64,000 nt of DNA, from NCBI RefSeq assembly GCF_024362205.1, contig NZ_CP101462.1, forward strand, positions 1,764,501 through 1,828,500, written 5' to 3'. A program made the position numbers and the translations under genes. The notes beneath the pieces are model-generated. The model saw only the letters and a program-made list of their open reading frames with translations, was not told the origin of the DNA and searched no databases. Every line of letters starts with the position of its first letter. Position 1 is the stretch's first letter. Shown here piece after piece: positions 43,295 to 51,512 of this stretch. This DNA is from Exiguobacterium aurantiacum. Lineage in GTDB: Bacteria; Bacillota; Bacilli; Exiguobacteriales; Exiguobacteriaceae.

Positions 43295-44016
43295 GAATTG
43301 ATTCCTCCTACTACCGTCCCGATATGTTCCCCGAGTACGACACGTTTGATGTTTCCTTCTTCAAGCAATGAGAATACAATCAGTGGGATATGGTTGTCCA
43401 TACATAGTGACGTGGCTGTCGAATCCATGACTTGGAGACCGTCCTTTAAGACGTCCAAGTACGTGAGCGTGTCGTATTTGACTGCATCCGGAACGAGTTT
43501 CGGATCGGCCGAATAGACGCCGTCGACGTTGTTTTTCCCCATCAAGATCACATCAGCTTCAATCTCCGCTGCGCGGAGTGCCGCTGTCGTGTCTGTCGAG
43601 AAGTACGGGTTCCCCGTCCCTGCCGCAAAGATAACGACACGACCTTTTTCAAGGTGGCGCATTGCCCGGCGACGGATATACGGTTCAGCCACTTGGCGCA
43701 TTTCGATTGAGGTTTGGACGCGTGTTTGGACACCGTTCGTTTCAAGGCTATCTTGTAGCGCGAGCGAGTTCAATACCGTGGCGAGCATGCCCATGTAATC
43801 CGCATTCGCACGGTCCATACCGAGCTCGCTACCGGTCTTGCCGCGCCAGATGTTTCCGGCGCCGACGACGACGGCTACTTCGACGCCCATGGCGACCAAT
43901 TCTTTAATTTGCCCAGAGATCGAATTGACGATGGCCGGGTCAATCCCGTACCCTTGATCTCCTGCGAGCGCTTCCCCACTCAATTTTAACACAATTCGCT
44001 TATATTTCGGTTCCAT
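43291..44016 (-). CDS. pyrH: Uridylate kinase (UMP kinase)
   Basis: The 241-residue bacterial UMP kinase makes UDP and belongs to the amino acid kinase family. It has [13 protein letters not shown] at the N terminus, [11 protein letters not shown] and the [23 protein letters not shown] segment that binds nucleotide. It functions as a hexamer regulated by GTP and UTP. ATG follows AAGAGGAGG. An intrinsic terminator sits between tsf and this gene, so part of its expression comes from readthrough or an internal promoter. Confidence 0.97.
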   Translation of the reverse strand: MEPKYKRIVLKLSGEALAGDQGYGIDPAIVNSISGQIKELVAMGVEVAVVVGAGNIWRGKTGSELGMDRANADYMGMLATVLNSLALQDSLETNGVQTRVQTSIEMRQVAEPYIRRRAMRHLEKGRVVIFAAGTGNPYFSTDTTAALRAAEIEADVILMGKNNVDGVYSADPKLVPDAVKYDTLTYLDVLKDGLQVMDSTATSLCMDNHIPLIVFSLLEEGNIKRVVLGEHIGTVVGGINS

Positions 44017-44035
44017 ACTTTGCCTCCTCTTGCTT

Positions 44036-44093
44036 GAAAAAAGGGAACACGCTCCCTTAACGAACTAACTCAAGGTTATACAGACGTGTTCCC
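44036..44093 (-). terminator. Terminator between tsf and pyrH
   Basis: GGGAACACG and CGTGTTCCC form a 9-bp stem around a 33-base loop. On the minus strand it is followed by six T. The large loop may allow other folds. Confidence 0.75.
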
Positions 44094-44124
44094 AATTTTG
44101 ATTGCACCATGTGAATGATGCAGA

Positions 44125-45006
44125 TTATTTTTTAAGTTGGTTCATTACTTCTTCAGCAAAGTTTTCTTCGCGTTTTTCCATACCTTCTCCAACTTCGAAA
44201 CGTACGAATGAGTTGATACGGCCGCCTTTAGACTCTACGTATTTCCCAACTTTGAAGTCAGCGTCTTTAACGAATGTTTGGTCGACGAGGCAGATTTCCT
44301 CGAAGTACTTGTTCATACGTCCAGCAATCATCTTCTCGACGATGTTGGCAGGCTTGCCTTCGTTGAGGGCTTGCTCAGTCAAGACTTTCTTCTCACGATC
44401 TGCTTCTTCAGCCGATACTTCGTCGCGTGTCGCGTAAAGTGGGCGTGCTGCTGCTACGTGCATGGCAACGTCTTTCGCAACTGTTTCGTCCGTTGTACCG
44501 TCGATGACGACGATCGAACCGATGCGTCCGCCCATGTGGAGGTATGTGCCAAAGACTGCGTCATCAGCTTTTTGAAGGACAGCGATGCGACGGAGTGAGA
44601 TTTTCTCTCCGATTGTCGAAGCTTCTTCTTGGATGTGTGTCTCAAGTGTTTTACCTGCTACGAATTCAGAAGCGAGTGCTGCTTCGACTGAAGTCGCGCC
44701 TGAAGTGAGAACTGCTTTCGCTACGTCTGAAACGAGTGTTTGGAACTTCTCGTTTTTCGCAACGAAGTCTGTTTCTGAGTTGACTTCGACGAGTGTAGCT
44801 TTGTTGCCGTCAACCGCTACTGCCGTCAAACCTTCTGCTGCGATACGGTCGCCTTTAGCTGCTGCTTTAGCGATCCCTTTTTCACGAAGGAAGTCGACTG
44901 CCGCTTGCATGTCACCGTTTGTTTCAGTGAGTGCTTTTTTGCAATCGAGCATACCTGCGCCTGTTTTTTCACGAAGTTCTTTTACCATTGCTGCTGTAAC
45001 TGCCAT
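44125..45006 (-). CDS. tsf: Elongation factor Ts
   Basis: The 293-residue guanine-nucleotide exchange factor recycles EF-Tu. The N-terminal UBA-like domain has [18 protein letters not shown], followed by [16 protein letters not shown] and the core [13 protein letters not shown]. The codon use strongly favours T- and A-ending codons, unlike its neighbours cdsA or polC, in keeping with high expression. It lies after rpsB with a terminator between them. Confidence 0.98.
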   Translation of the reverse strand: MAVTAAMVKELREKTGAGMLDCKKALTETNGDMQAAVDFLREKGIAKAAAKGDRIAAEGLTAVAVDGNKATLVEVNSETDFVAKNEKFQTLVSDVAKAVLTSGATSVEAALASEFVAGKTLETHIQEEASTIGEKISLRRIAVLQKADDAVFGTYLHMGGRIGSIVVIDGTTDETVAKDVAMHVAAARPLYATRDEVSAEEADREKKVLTEQALNEGKPANIVEKMIAGRMNKYFEEICLVDQTFVKDADFKVGKYVESKGGRINSFVRFEVGEGMEKREENFAEEVMNQLKK

Positions 45007-45073
45007 CGGAAATTCCTCCTTGTAAAACTTACGAATTTTTAAGAAAAAGCACTAAGGCTTTATATACGTGTCC

Positions 45074-45110
45074 TAAAAAAAGGTGATAAAAGGCTTTCCC
45101 TTTATCACCT
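45074..45110 (-). terminator. Terminator between rpsB and tsf
   Basis: AGGTGATAAAGG, a short loop and CCTTTTATCACCT form a stem of about 12 bp followed on the minus strand by seven T. Such a hairpin should limit tsf expression relative to rpsB. Confidence 0.9.
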
Positions 45111-45123
45111 GTTGTCTGACCGA

Positions 45124-45864
45124 TTACTCAGCTTCTGTCGCTTCAGCTTCTGGAGCTACTGCTTCTTCAGCTACTTCTTCTTCGCCTTGCTTCGCTTCGA
45201 TGATCGCATCTGCCATCTTAGAAGTGAGCAATTTAACCGCACGAATCGCATCGTCGTTCGCTGGGATGACGTAGTCGATTTCGTCTGGGTCACAGTTTGT
45301 GTCGACAATCGCAACGATTGGGATGTTCAATTTGTGAGCTTCTGCAATCGCAATACGCTCTTTACGTGGGTCAACGATGAAGAGAGCATCAGGAACACCT
45401 GGCATGTCCTTGATTCCGCCGAGGAACTTCTCAAGACGTGTCATTTCTTTTTTCAAGATGATGACTTCTTTCTTAGGAAGTACTTCGAACGTACCGTCAG
45501 CTTCCATTTTCTCAAGCTGCTTCAAGCGGTTGATACGCTTTTTGATTGTTGAGAAGTTAGTGAGTGTTCCACCCAACCAACGCTCGTTGATGAAGTACAT
45601 ACCTGAACGGAGTGCTTCTTCTTTGATTGTATCTTGAGCTTGTTTTTTCGTACCTACGAAGAGGACGTTTCCGCCTTCTGCCGCGAGTTCACGAACGAAG
45701 TTGTACGCTTCGTCTACTTTTTTGACCGTTTTTTGAAGGTCGATGATGTAGATGCCGTTACGCTCCGTGAAGATGTATTTCGCCATTTTTGGGTTCCAAC
45801 GGCGTGTCTGGTGACCGAAGTGTACACCAGCTTCGAGCAATTGCTTCATTGAAATTACTGCCAT
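45124..45864 (-). CDS. rpsB: 30S ribosomal protein S2
   Basis: The 246-residue protein begins [27 protein letters not shown], the highly conserved S2 start, with [10 protein letters not shown] and an acidic Glu/Ala tail of about 20 residues ([14 protein letters not shown]). S2 binds late in 30S assembly and is needed to recruit S1-like functions. ATG follows AAGGAGGAAATTTATC. It has a clear promoter, and a leader of about 115 bases with conserved-looking hairpins. Confidence 0.98.
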   Translation of the reverse strand: MAVISMKQLLEAGVHFGHQTRRWNPKMAKYIFTERNGIYIIDLQKTVKKVDEAYNFVRELAAEGGNVLFVGTKKQAQDTIKEEALRSGMYFINERWLGGTLTNFSTIKKRINRLKQLEKMEADGTFEVLPKKEVIILKKEMTRLEKFLGGIKDMPGVPDALFIVDPRKERIAIAEAHKLNIPIVAIVDTNCDPDEIDYVIPANDDAIRAVKLLTSKMADAIIEAKQGEEEVAEEAVAPEAEATEAE

Positions 45865-45979
45865 GATAAATTTCCTCCTTGTGGTTTAAAAAAGTCCTCC
45901 GCCTCGTTCATCGTTGTATTCCGACCTTTCGGCACCGAGGAATACCATCCCGAGACGTGTGTGATGTGTTTAACACCAA
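45865..45979 (-). promoter_or_regulatory. rpsB leader, candidate S2 autoregulatory RNA
   Basis: The leader contains a hairpin in which GTATT (45939 side) pairs with AATAC (45916 side), enclosing CCGA-AAGG-TCGG, and flanking CCTCG/CGAGG complementarity near the ribosome site. The arrangement could mask translation when S2 is in excess. The fold is by eye. Confidence 0.45.
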
Positions 45980-45984
45980 AAAAT

Positions 45985-46013
45985 ACTATAGCATATGTCC
46001 GTCAATCCGGCAA
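45985..46013 (-). promoter_or_regulatory. Promoter of rpsB
   Basis: TTGCCG (46008-46013), 17 bp and TATAGT (45985-45990) on the minus strand lie just beyond the ylxL stop codon. Confidence 0.75.
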
Positions 46014-46016
46014 CTC

Positions 46017-46382
46017 TCACTTTTTGCGAAGTTTGGCGTATAAGGCGACTTCCCCTTCGCCTTTTCCGAGCAGTCGGGCCGTCTCCCGGACCGAGTGGTG
46101 CAGTAACACATCCTCGACGTGCGGGGCTGATTGCGTTTCATCGTCCGAGCGCTCTCGATCAAGCTCTGCATGGACCGCCTGCGCATCAGCCACCTCCTCT
46201 AAGGACAATGGATGTTTCACGACATCGTTCATCGATTCCATGAACGACAACAGCAGGGCCTCGGTCTCACGCTTCTCGTGCTCGAGTTGCGTGACACGAG
46301 CGGTCAACGCCTGGACTTGACGAAATAAAATCAGCAACCCGTAAGCAACGATACACGCGATTGCGATATATACAACGGTCAT
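46017..46382 (-). CDS. ylxL: YlxL/SwrB-like membrane protein
   Basis: The 121-residue protein has one N-terminal membrane helix (about 1-20), a heptad-like coiled-coil stretch (about 25-50, rich in Gln, Glu, Arg) and a C-terminal part with a helix like a sigma-factor or replication-type HTH (VRETARLLGKGEGEVALYAKLRK). Position after sigD and this layout match B. subtilis YlxL (SwrB), which promotes activation of the flagellar export apparatus. Similarity is mostly topological. ATG at 46382 follows GGAGGG at 6 bases; an earlier ATG touches the site. It is the final gene of the fla/che operon. Confidence 0.72.
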   Translation of the reverse strand: MTVVYIAIACIVAYGLLILFRQVQALTARVTQLEHEKRETEALLLSFMESMNDVVKHPLSLEEVADAQAVHAELDRERSDDETQSAPHVEDVLLHHSVRETARLLGKGEGEVALYAKLRKK

Positions 46383-46395
46383 CTCCATCCCTCCT

Positions 46396-47166
46396 TCACG
46401 ATGTCTTCTCTTCTAAATACGAACGTCCAAGTGCGAGTTTCAACGTCTTCAACGCCTTAGAATGGATTTGGGAGATACGTGACGTCGATAGTTCTAACAC
46501 TTCGCCAATCTCGGTCAACGTCAACTCGTCAAAATAAAATAACGAGACGACGAGACGTTCTTTTTCGGATAAGTGCTCGATTTCGGTCGTCAGCACATCG
46601 AGCAGCTCGCGCTGCAAGAGCGTATCTTCCGGTTTCTCGGAGTCAGGGTCGAAATATGTGACGGACATGACCTTGCCTTCTTCTTGAAGCGTCACCGCCT
46701 CATCGATCGACAACATGTTCGCGAAATACCCTTCCGCCATCGCCTTCTCGATTTCCGACACCGGTAGTTCGCAGGCGCTCGCGAGTTCTTCTTTCGTCGG
46801 GGCCCGGTGCAGCTTCTGTTCGAGCTGCTCGGCGATGTGATCAATCTTCTTCACTCGTTCGCGCACCGAACGCGGTAACCAATCGATTTTCCGTAGCCCA
46901 TCGATGATGGCGCCGCGGATTCGAAACGCCGCGTACGTGTCAAACTTGTTGTTGTGTTCTGGATCATATTTCATGAGGGCATCGTACAATCCCATGTAAC
47001 CCAAACTTTTCAATTCGTCGCGTTCGACGCTCTTTGGGAGCGTCACGATCATTCGTTGCACGTGATAATGGATGAGGAACTCATAGTGCGCCAATAGTTC
47101 ATTCGCTGTATCCATATCGCGGTCAGTGTTCCAACGATCCCACAACTCGGTAAGCTGAGTCGTCAT
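46396..47166 (-). CDS. sigD: RNA polymerase sigma factor SigD (FliA type, flagellar)
   Basis: The 256-residue sigma-28 factor directs transcription of late flagellar, motility, chemotaxis and autolysin genes. Region 2 is about 25-90 (KSLGYMGLYDALMKYDP and FDTYAAFRIRGAIIDGLRKIDWLPRSVR), region 3 follows, and region 4 at about 190-245 (LTLTEIGEVLELSTSRISQIHSKAL) recognises the -35 box. It is the penultimate gene of the operon, which is the feature that makes it depend on full-length transcription in B. subtilis. Start ATG follows AGGGGGGATCGAC. Confidence 0.96.
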   Translation of the reverse strand: MTTQLTELWDRWNTDRDMDTANELLAHYEFLIHYHVQRMIVTLPKSVERDELKSLGYMGLYDALMKYDPEHNNKFDTYAAFRIRGAIIDGLRKIDWLPRSVRERVKKIDHIAEQLEQKLHRAPTKEELASACELPVSEIEKAMAEGYFANMLSIDEAVTLQEEGKVMSVTYFDPDSEKPEDTLLQRELLDVLTTEIEHLSEKERLVVSLFYFDELTLTEIGEVLELSTSRISQIHSKALKTLKLALGRSYLEEKTS

Positions 47167-47177
47167 GTCGATCCCCC

Positions 47178-47663
47178 CTAGATTTCCTTAGTTCCTACGC
47201 TGACCGTTCGAATCGACAGGACGCAAGTCGCCACATCAAATTCGATCGTCCGTCCGTTATGCCCGCCGCAGTCTTCTGCGATGAGCGGGATACGGTGCGC
47301 TTTTAAAGCGTTGCGCACGGCTTCGGCATTCCGTTCACCGATCCGCATCGCCTCATTCTCATACTTGAATTGAAACATTTGGGCGCCGCCGGCCATCTTC
47401 GCTTGAAGCCGACCCGCTCCGGCCCGTTTCAACGAAGCGACGAGCGCTTCGATGGCCGTATCCGCATATTTTCCTACTTCAACCGTTTGATGTTTCCGGG
47501 CAATTGCCGAATCCGGCAGCATGACATGGGCCATCGCCGCGACTTGGAGCCGGACATCATACAAGATGACACCAACGCACGAACCGAGTCCTGCCGTTCG
47601 CAACTTATTCGGCGCCGTCGTCTGCTTCCATTCCGCGATGCCGATTTTAAGGACTTCAGCCAT
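47178..47663 (-). CDS. cheD: Chemoreceptor glutamine deamidase CheD
   Basis: The 161-residue enzyme deamidates receptor glutamines and forms a complex with CheC. The Cys-His catalytic pair is C29 in GLGSC and H46 in AMAHVMLP, spaced 17 residues as in the Thermotoga enzyme, with T23 also present. The protein is standard in length. It overlaps cheC by 8 bases, so the two partners are translated together. In the absence of cheB nearby, CheC/CheD and other parts must carry more of the adaptation. Function as a methyl-accepting-protein modifier is well known for the family. Confidence 0.93.
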   Translation of the reverse strand: MAEVLKIGIAEWKQTTAPNKLRTAGLGSCVGVILYDVRLQVAAMAHVMLPDSAIARKHQTVEVGKYADTAIEALVASLKRAGAGRLQAKMAGGAQMFQFKYENEAMRIGERNAEAVRNALKAHRIPLIAEDCGGHNGRTIEFDVATCVLSIRTVSVGTKEI

Positions 47664-48255
47664 GGCCGATCAACCGCTGTTTAATCCGTTCGAGCGATCC
47701 ATGCGTCGGTAGGAACAACACATGTCCGGCACTTACTTTCTCGTCGATGCGGAACGTCGTATCGATATAGAGTGCCGCATCTTCCTCGGGTTGGACCGAC
47801 GTGACGACAAACTCGACGATCGAACCGGCCATATCGACCGCTGTCGCCGGGACTTGAATCGTGATTGGCGTATCGAGCCAATCTCCAAGCGCACGGGCGT
47901 ACGCGCCGCTCATGATGTTTCCGATCTCTTCCCAGGCTGACTGTCCGAGCTCATCCGCCGTTTGGAACGAGAACGTGCCTCCGATGAGTGATGCGACCAT
48001 CCGTTCAGCATCATCGACGGGAAACAAGATGAGAATCATGCCGTTGATGTCACCGCCGAGTTCTAACAAAACGGACGCGACGTGACGTTCCGGCCCACCG
48101 ACTCGTTCCGGTAAATACGTGATCGGTTCCATCTCCGCTGAGGAGACGGTGATGCTGACCGGTTTGGCCAAGAGCGTCGACAACGCCGTCGCGGCATGGC
48201 CCGAACCGATATTACCGAGTTCTTTCAATAAATCTTGCTCGAACTCACTCAGCAT
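47656..48255 (-). CDS. cheC: CheY-P phosphatase CheC
   Basis: The 199-residue protein dephosphorylates CheY-P and binds CheD. It has two pseudo-symmetric active-site copies: LLKELGNIGSGHAATALSTLLAKP and AWEEIGNIMSGAYARALGDWLDTP, each with the E-x-x-N pattern. Both being intact fits B. subtilis CheC. The reading frame extends 21 codons into cheW but ATG at 48255 follows CGAGGAACAGC and starts the family's usual sequence. It overlaps the cheW end by 11 bases. Confidence 0.93.
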   Translation of the reverse strand: MLSEFEQDLLKELGNIGSGHAATALSTLLAKPVSITVSSAEMEPITYLPERVGGPERHVASVLLELGGDINGMILILFPVDDAERMVASLIGGTFSFQTADELGQSAWEEIGNIMSGAYARALGDWLDTPITIQVPATAVDMAGSIVEFVVTSVQPEEDAALYIDTTFRIDEKVSAGHVLFLPTHGSLERIKQRLIGHG

Positions 48256-48676
48256 GCTGTTCCTCGAACAATGCGTTAGCATCGAGCAGCGAGAACAATT
48301 TATCTTCGCCTTTGGCAATCGCCGTCAAGTGAGCCGACAACATGTCCCGACTCGACTCCGGGATCGGCTCGATGCGAACGTCCTCACTTTCCACGACCTC
48401 GTTGGCCCGGTCGACGATAAATCCGGCATCGCCTTGATTGAGCGAAGCGATCAAAATCCGTGTCTCTTCGGTCGGTTCGACCGCATCATAACCGAGACGG
48501 AGCCGAAGGTCGATGACCGGTGTGACGACACCGCGCAGATTGATGACGCCTTTGACGTGAGCTGGCGCGTTCGGGACGCGTGTGACCGGTTGTACTCGTT
48601 CAATCGAGCGGACCGACTGGACGTCGATCCCGTATGTGTTCGATCCCAATGAAAAGACTACCCATTTTTGTTCCAT
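48245..48676 (-). CDS. cheW: Chemotaxis coupling protein CheW
   Basis: The 143-residue SH3-like adaptor links chemoreceptors to CheA. It has the WVVFSLGSNTYGIDVQSVRSIER start and NLRGVVTPVIDLRLRLG, the receptor-binding core. The length is usual. There is no second CheV gene in view. It lies 12 bases after cheA. Confidence 0.95.
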   Translation of the reverse strand: MEQKWVVFSLGSNTYGIDVQSVRSIERVQPVTRVPNAPAHVKGVINLRGVVTPVIDLRLRLGYDAVEPTEETRILIASLNQGDAGFIVDRANEVVESEDVRIEPIPESSRDMLSAHLTAIAKGEDKLFSLLDANALFEEQHAE

Positions 48677-48688
48677 TCTTCTTCCTCC

Positions 48689-50653
48689 TTAGAACAGATC
48701 GTTGCTGTCGACAATCAAGGCGACACGCCCGTCTCCGAGTATCGTCGCACCAGAGATGGCCGGGATGCCCTCGAGGTATGTTCCGAGTGGCTTCATGACG
48801 ATCTCTTGTTGGCCAATCAAATCGTTGACGACCACACCGACGAGTTTATTTCCTTTGCGGACGACGACGACCGGGAATTGCGTCTTCGTTTCCGTTTCGA
48901 TCGCGAACATTTCTTTCAAGTAAACGAGCGGGACGAGCTGACCTCTGAAGTCGAAGACACGTTCACGATGGGCCGTCAAAATATCGGCCTCGTCGAGGAG
49001 CGTCGTCTCGAGAATCGATGACAACGGGACAGCGTACGTTTCCTCACCGACTTGAACGAGCATCGCTGAGATGATCGACAGCGTGAGCGGTAAGCTGACT
49101 TGGAATTTCGTCCCTTGTCCGACGACCGTTTCGAGCGTGACGACCCCACCGAGTGATTCGATCTTGTTTTTGACGACGTCTAGACCGACGCCGCGACCAG
49201 ACAAATCGGTGACGACCTCTGCCGTCGAGAATCCAGGTGCGAAGATGAGCATGGCCACTTCGTTGTCCGTCATCGTCGTCGCCTCTTCAGGCGTGATGAC
49301 ACCACGCTCGAGCGCTTTCGAACGAACCTTGTCGACGTTGATTCCTGCCCCGTCATCCTCGATCTCGATGAAGACGCGGTTGCCACCATGATAAGCGCGA
49401 AGCGCGAGTCGACCTTGCTCCGGCTTTCCGGCTGCGACGCGTACTTCCGGCAACTCGATGCCGTGGTCGATGGCGTTTCGAATCAAGTGGACGAGCGGGT
49501 CGCCAATCTCATCGATGACCGTCCGATCAAGCTCGGTCTCGGCACCGGTGATGTCGAGTTGGACTTTTTTATGAATATCTTTCGCGACCGAACGCACCAT
49601 GCGCGGGAAGCGGTTGAACACTTGCTCGATTGGCATCATGCGGAGTGTCAGGACGAGCGATTGAAGTTCATTCGTGCCACGCTTGATTTTCTCGACCGTC
49701 TCGTTCAGTTCTGGCTGACCGACTTCATCGGCGAGCCGTTCGAGACGACCGCGATCGATGATGAACTCTTCAAACAAGTTCATCAGACGATCGATTCGCT
49801 CTAAGTTGACTCGAATCGTCTTCGCTTGCGCGACGGCCTGTTCTTTCGGTTCCTCCGTCTCCACCGCTTTCGGTTTCACTTCAGCCACGGCGGCACTGAC
49901 GGCAACTTCCGGCGCACCGGTTGCCGCACTCATGTATGGTGTCACGTGGACGTGCTCGACTTCCGACACTTGGGACACGGCATGTTCAATCACGTCCGCC
50001 GCCTCTTGTGTCACGAACAAGACGTCAAATGAGAGGTCGAACTGTTCTTGCTCGATCGCTTCGGTCTCAGGAACCGTACGGACGACTTCGCCGAGCTCCT
50101 GGAGGCGGTCGAACACCATGTAGGCGCGCGCCGCTTTCAAGACGACGGCATCCGATAGCTTCACGTGAAGTTGAAACGCCTCAAAGCCCGTCTCTTTTGC
50201 TTGTGTGATGACCGAATCGGTATAAAGGTCGGCTGTGAAGACCGTCGCCTCGACCGTCTCGACTGTTTGCGGAGTGCTACCGATGAATGACTGGAACGCA
50301 GACACTGTCGCCGCGACTTCAACGTTTGCACCTCTTCCCCCCGTCTCGATATCCGCGATCATCTCTTCGATTTGTTCCATCGCCGAGAACATCGTGTCGA
50401 GCAACAGTTGGTTGCTCTCTTTCTTTCCGGCTCGAACCAAGTCGAGCGCGCTCTCCATCTCATGCGTCAAGTTGGCCACGCTCTCGTAGCCCATCGTCGC
50501 CGACATCCCTTTGAGCGTATGTGCGGAGCGGAAAATCTCTTGAATCGCTTCCTGGCTTCCCGTCTGTTCTAGTTTCAACAGCTGGGTGTTCACCGATTGG
50601 ATATGTTCTTGCGACTCGTCTAAAAACAATCCTAAGTATTCGTTCACGTCCAT
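48689..50653 (-). CDS. cheA: Chemotaxis histidine kinase CheA
   Basis: The 654-residue cytoplasmic kinase phosphorylates CheY in response to chemoreceptors. P1 HPt carries the phospho-acceptor H45 in SAHTLKGMS. P2 (about 150-240) is the CheY docking region, P3 dimerises (about 285-345, with RIDRLMNLFEEFIIDRGRLE), P4 is the ATPase with N box HLIRNAIDHGIE, G1 DDGAGIN and GFSTAEVVTDLSGRGVGLDVVK, and P5 is CheW-like (about 520-654). The gene starts 19 bases after the flhG stop, where cheB would lie in B. subtilis. Confidence 0.96.
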   Translation of the reverse strand: MDVNEYLGLFLDESQEHIQSVNTQLLKLEQTGSQEAIQEIFRSAHTLKGMSATMGYESVANLTHEMESALDLVRAGKKESNQLLLDTMFSAMEQIEEMIADIETGGRGANVEVAATVSAFQSFIGSTPQTVETVEATVFTADLYTDSVITQAKETGFEAFQLHVKLSDAVVLKAARAYMVFDRLQELGEVVRTVPETEAIEQEQFDLSFDVLFVTQEAADVIEHAVSQVSEVEHVHVTPYMSAATGAPEVAVSAAVAEVKPKAVETEEPKEQAVAQAKTIRVNLERIDRLMNLFEEFIIDRGRLERLADEVGQPELNETVEKIKRGTNELQSLVLTLRMMPIEQVFNRFPRMVRSVAKDIHKKVQLDITGAETELDRTVIDEIGDPLVHLIRNAIDHGIELPEVRVAAGKPEQGRLALRAYHGGNRVFIEIEDDGAGINVDKVRSKALERGVITPEEATTMTDNEVAMLIFAPGFSTAEVVTDLSGRGVGLDVVKNKIESLGGVVTLETVVGQGTKFQVSLPLTLSIISAMLVQVGEETYAVPLSSILETTLLDEADILTAHRERVFDFRGQLVPLVYLKEMFAIETETKTQFPVVVVRKGNKLVGVVVNDLIGQQEIVMKPLGTYLEGIPAISGATILGDGRVALIVDSNDLF

Positions 50654-50672
50654 CTATAATGCCTCCCTGTCG

Positions 50673-51512
50673 TTAGACTCGGTTCCACTGACGTTTCAAG
50701 TTCCCCATCAAGCGTTCCATGAAATGACGCGGTTTCGGCGGCGTCCCGGTCAATGTCGTTAAAATCCGTTCAAGCCGCCAACTGATATCACTTTTTCGGT
50801 CCAGATGGTAAAACGGGACTTGGGCGATGACCGCTCGTCTGACCGTGGCGTCATCTGGTAAATACCCGAGGAATCGAATCGATTTCTTTAAAAACTGCTC
50901 ACATGCAACTTCCATTCGTTCAAAACATTGCAGCGCTTCCTCACCCGATTGGGCTCGATTGACGATCACACCGAGCGGCAAGTCCGGACTTTGACGATGG
51001 ACGAGCTTCGTGTAGGCGTATCCATCCATGAGCGAGGTCGGTTCGGGCGTCAAGATGAGAAACATCTCATCGCACCCCTCGATAAACTGGAGTGACGTGT
51101 CTGTCGCCCCGGCCCCCATGTCGAATAAGACATAATCGTATTCGGTCAGCACTTCGAGTTCACGCATAAAAAATTGCATATCTGCATGTGAGAATTGGAC
51201 TAGTTCGTCGAGCCCACTTCCCCCATGTAATATATCGACACCTTGCACGTTTTTCTGAACCGAGGCAGCGAGCGGAATTCGCGCTTTCACCGAATCCATC
51301 ATCGTCCGTGACCTCGATGCGTTCAATAAGATGTGCACGTTCGCCATCCCGATGTCGAGGTCGACGATCAAGACGCGTTTCCCGAGCTCGACGAGACCGA
51401 TTGCTGTATTGACGCAGACATTCGTTTTGCCGACCCCGCCTTTCCCACTCGCAAAAGCGATTGTCGTCGGTGCGGTCTCCGTTTTCGCTCTCAGACGTCT
51501 TGCTTGGTCCAT
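50673..51512 (-). CDS. flhG: MinD/ParA-like ATPase FlhG (YlxH)
   Basis: The 279-residue ATPase helps set flagellar number and position together with FlhF. The deviant Walker A is SGKGGVGKTN with the signature lysine, followed by DLDIGMANVHILLN. It lacks a long N-terminal FleQ-binding part, as in Bacillus. An earlier GTG in frame adds three residues. The ATG at 51512 is better placed after AGAAGGG. The start overlaps the flhF end by 22 bases. Confidence 0.92.
   Translation of the reverse strand: MDQARRLRAKTETAPTTIAFASGKGGVGKTNVCVNTAIGLVELGKRVLIVDLDIGMANVHILLNASRSRTMMDSVKARIPLAASVQKNVQGVDILHGGSGLDELVQFSHADMQFFMRELEVLTEYDYVLFDMGAGATDTSLQFIEGCDEMFLILTPEPTSLMDGYAYTKLVHRQSPDLPLGVIVNRAQSGEEALQCFERMEVACEQFLKKSIRFLGYLPDDATVRRAVIAQVPFYHLDRKSDISWRLERILTTLTGTPPKPRHFMERLMGNLKRQWNRV

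Noticed and set aside
45000-45130. Possible CRISPR or tandem repeat in the A/T-rich spacers around rpsB and tsf
   Set aside because: The repeated look comes from terminator stems, with no unit occurring three times.
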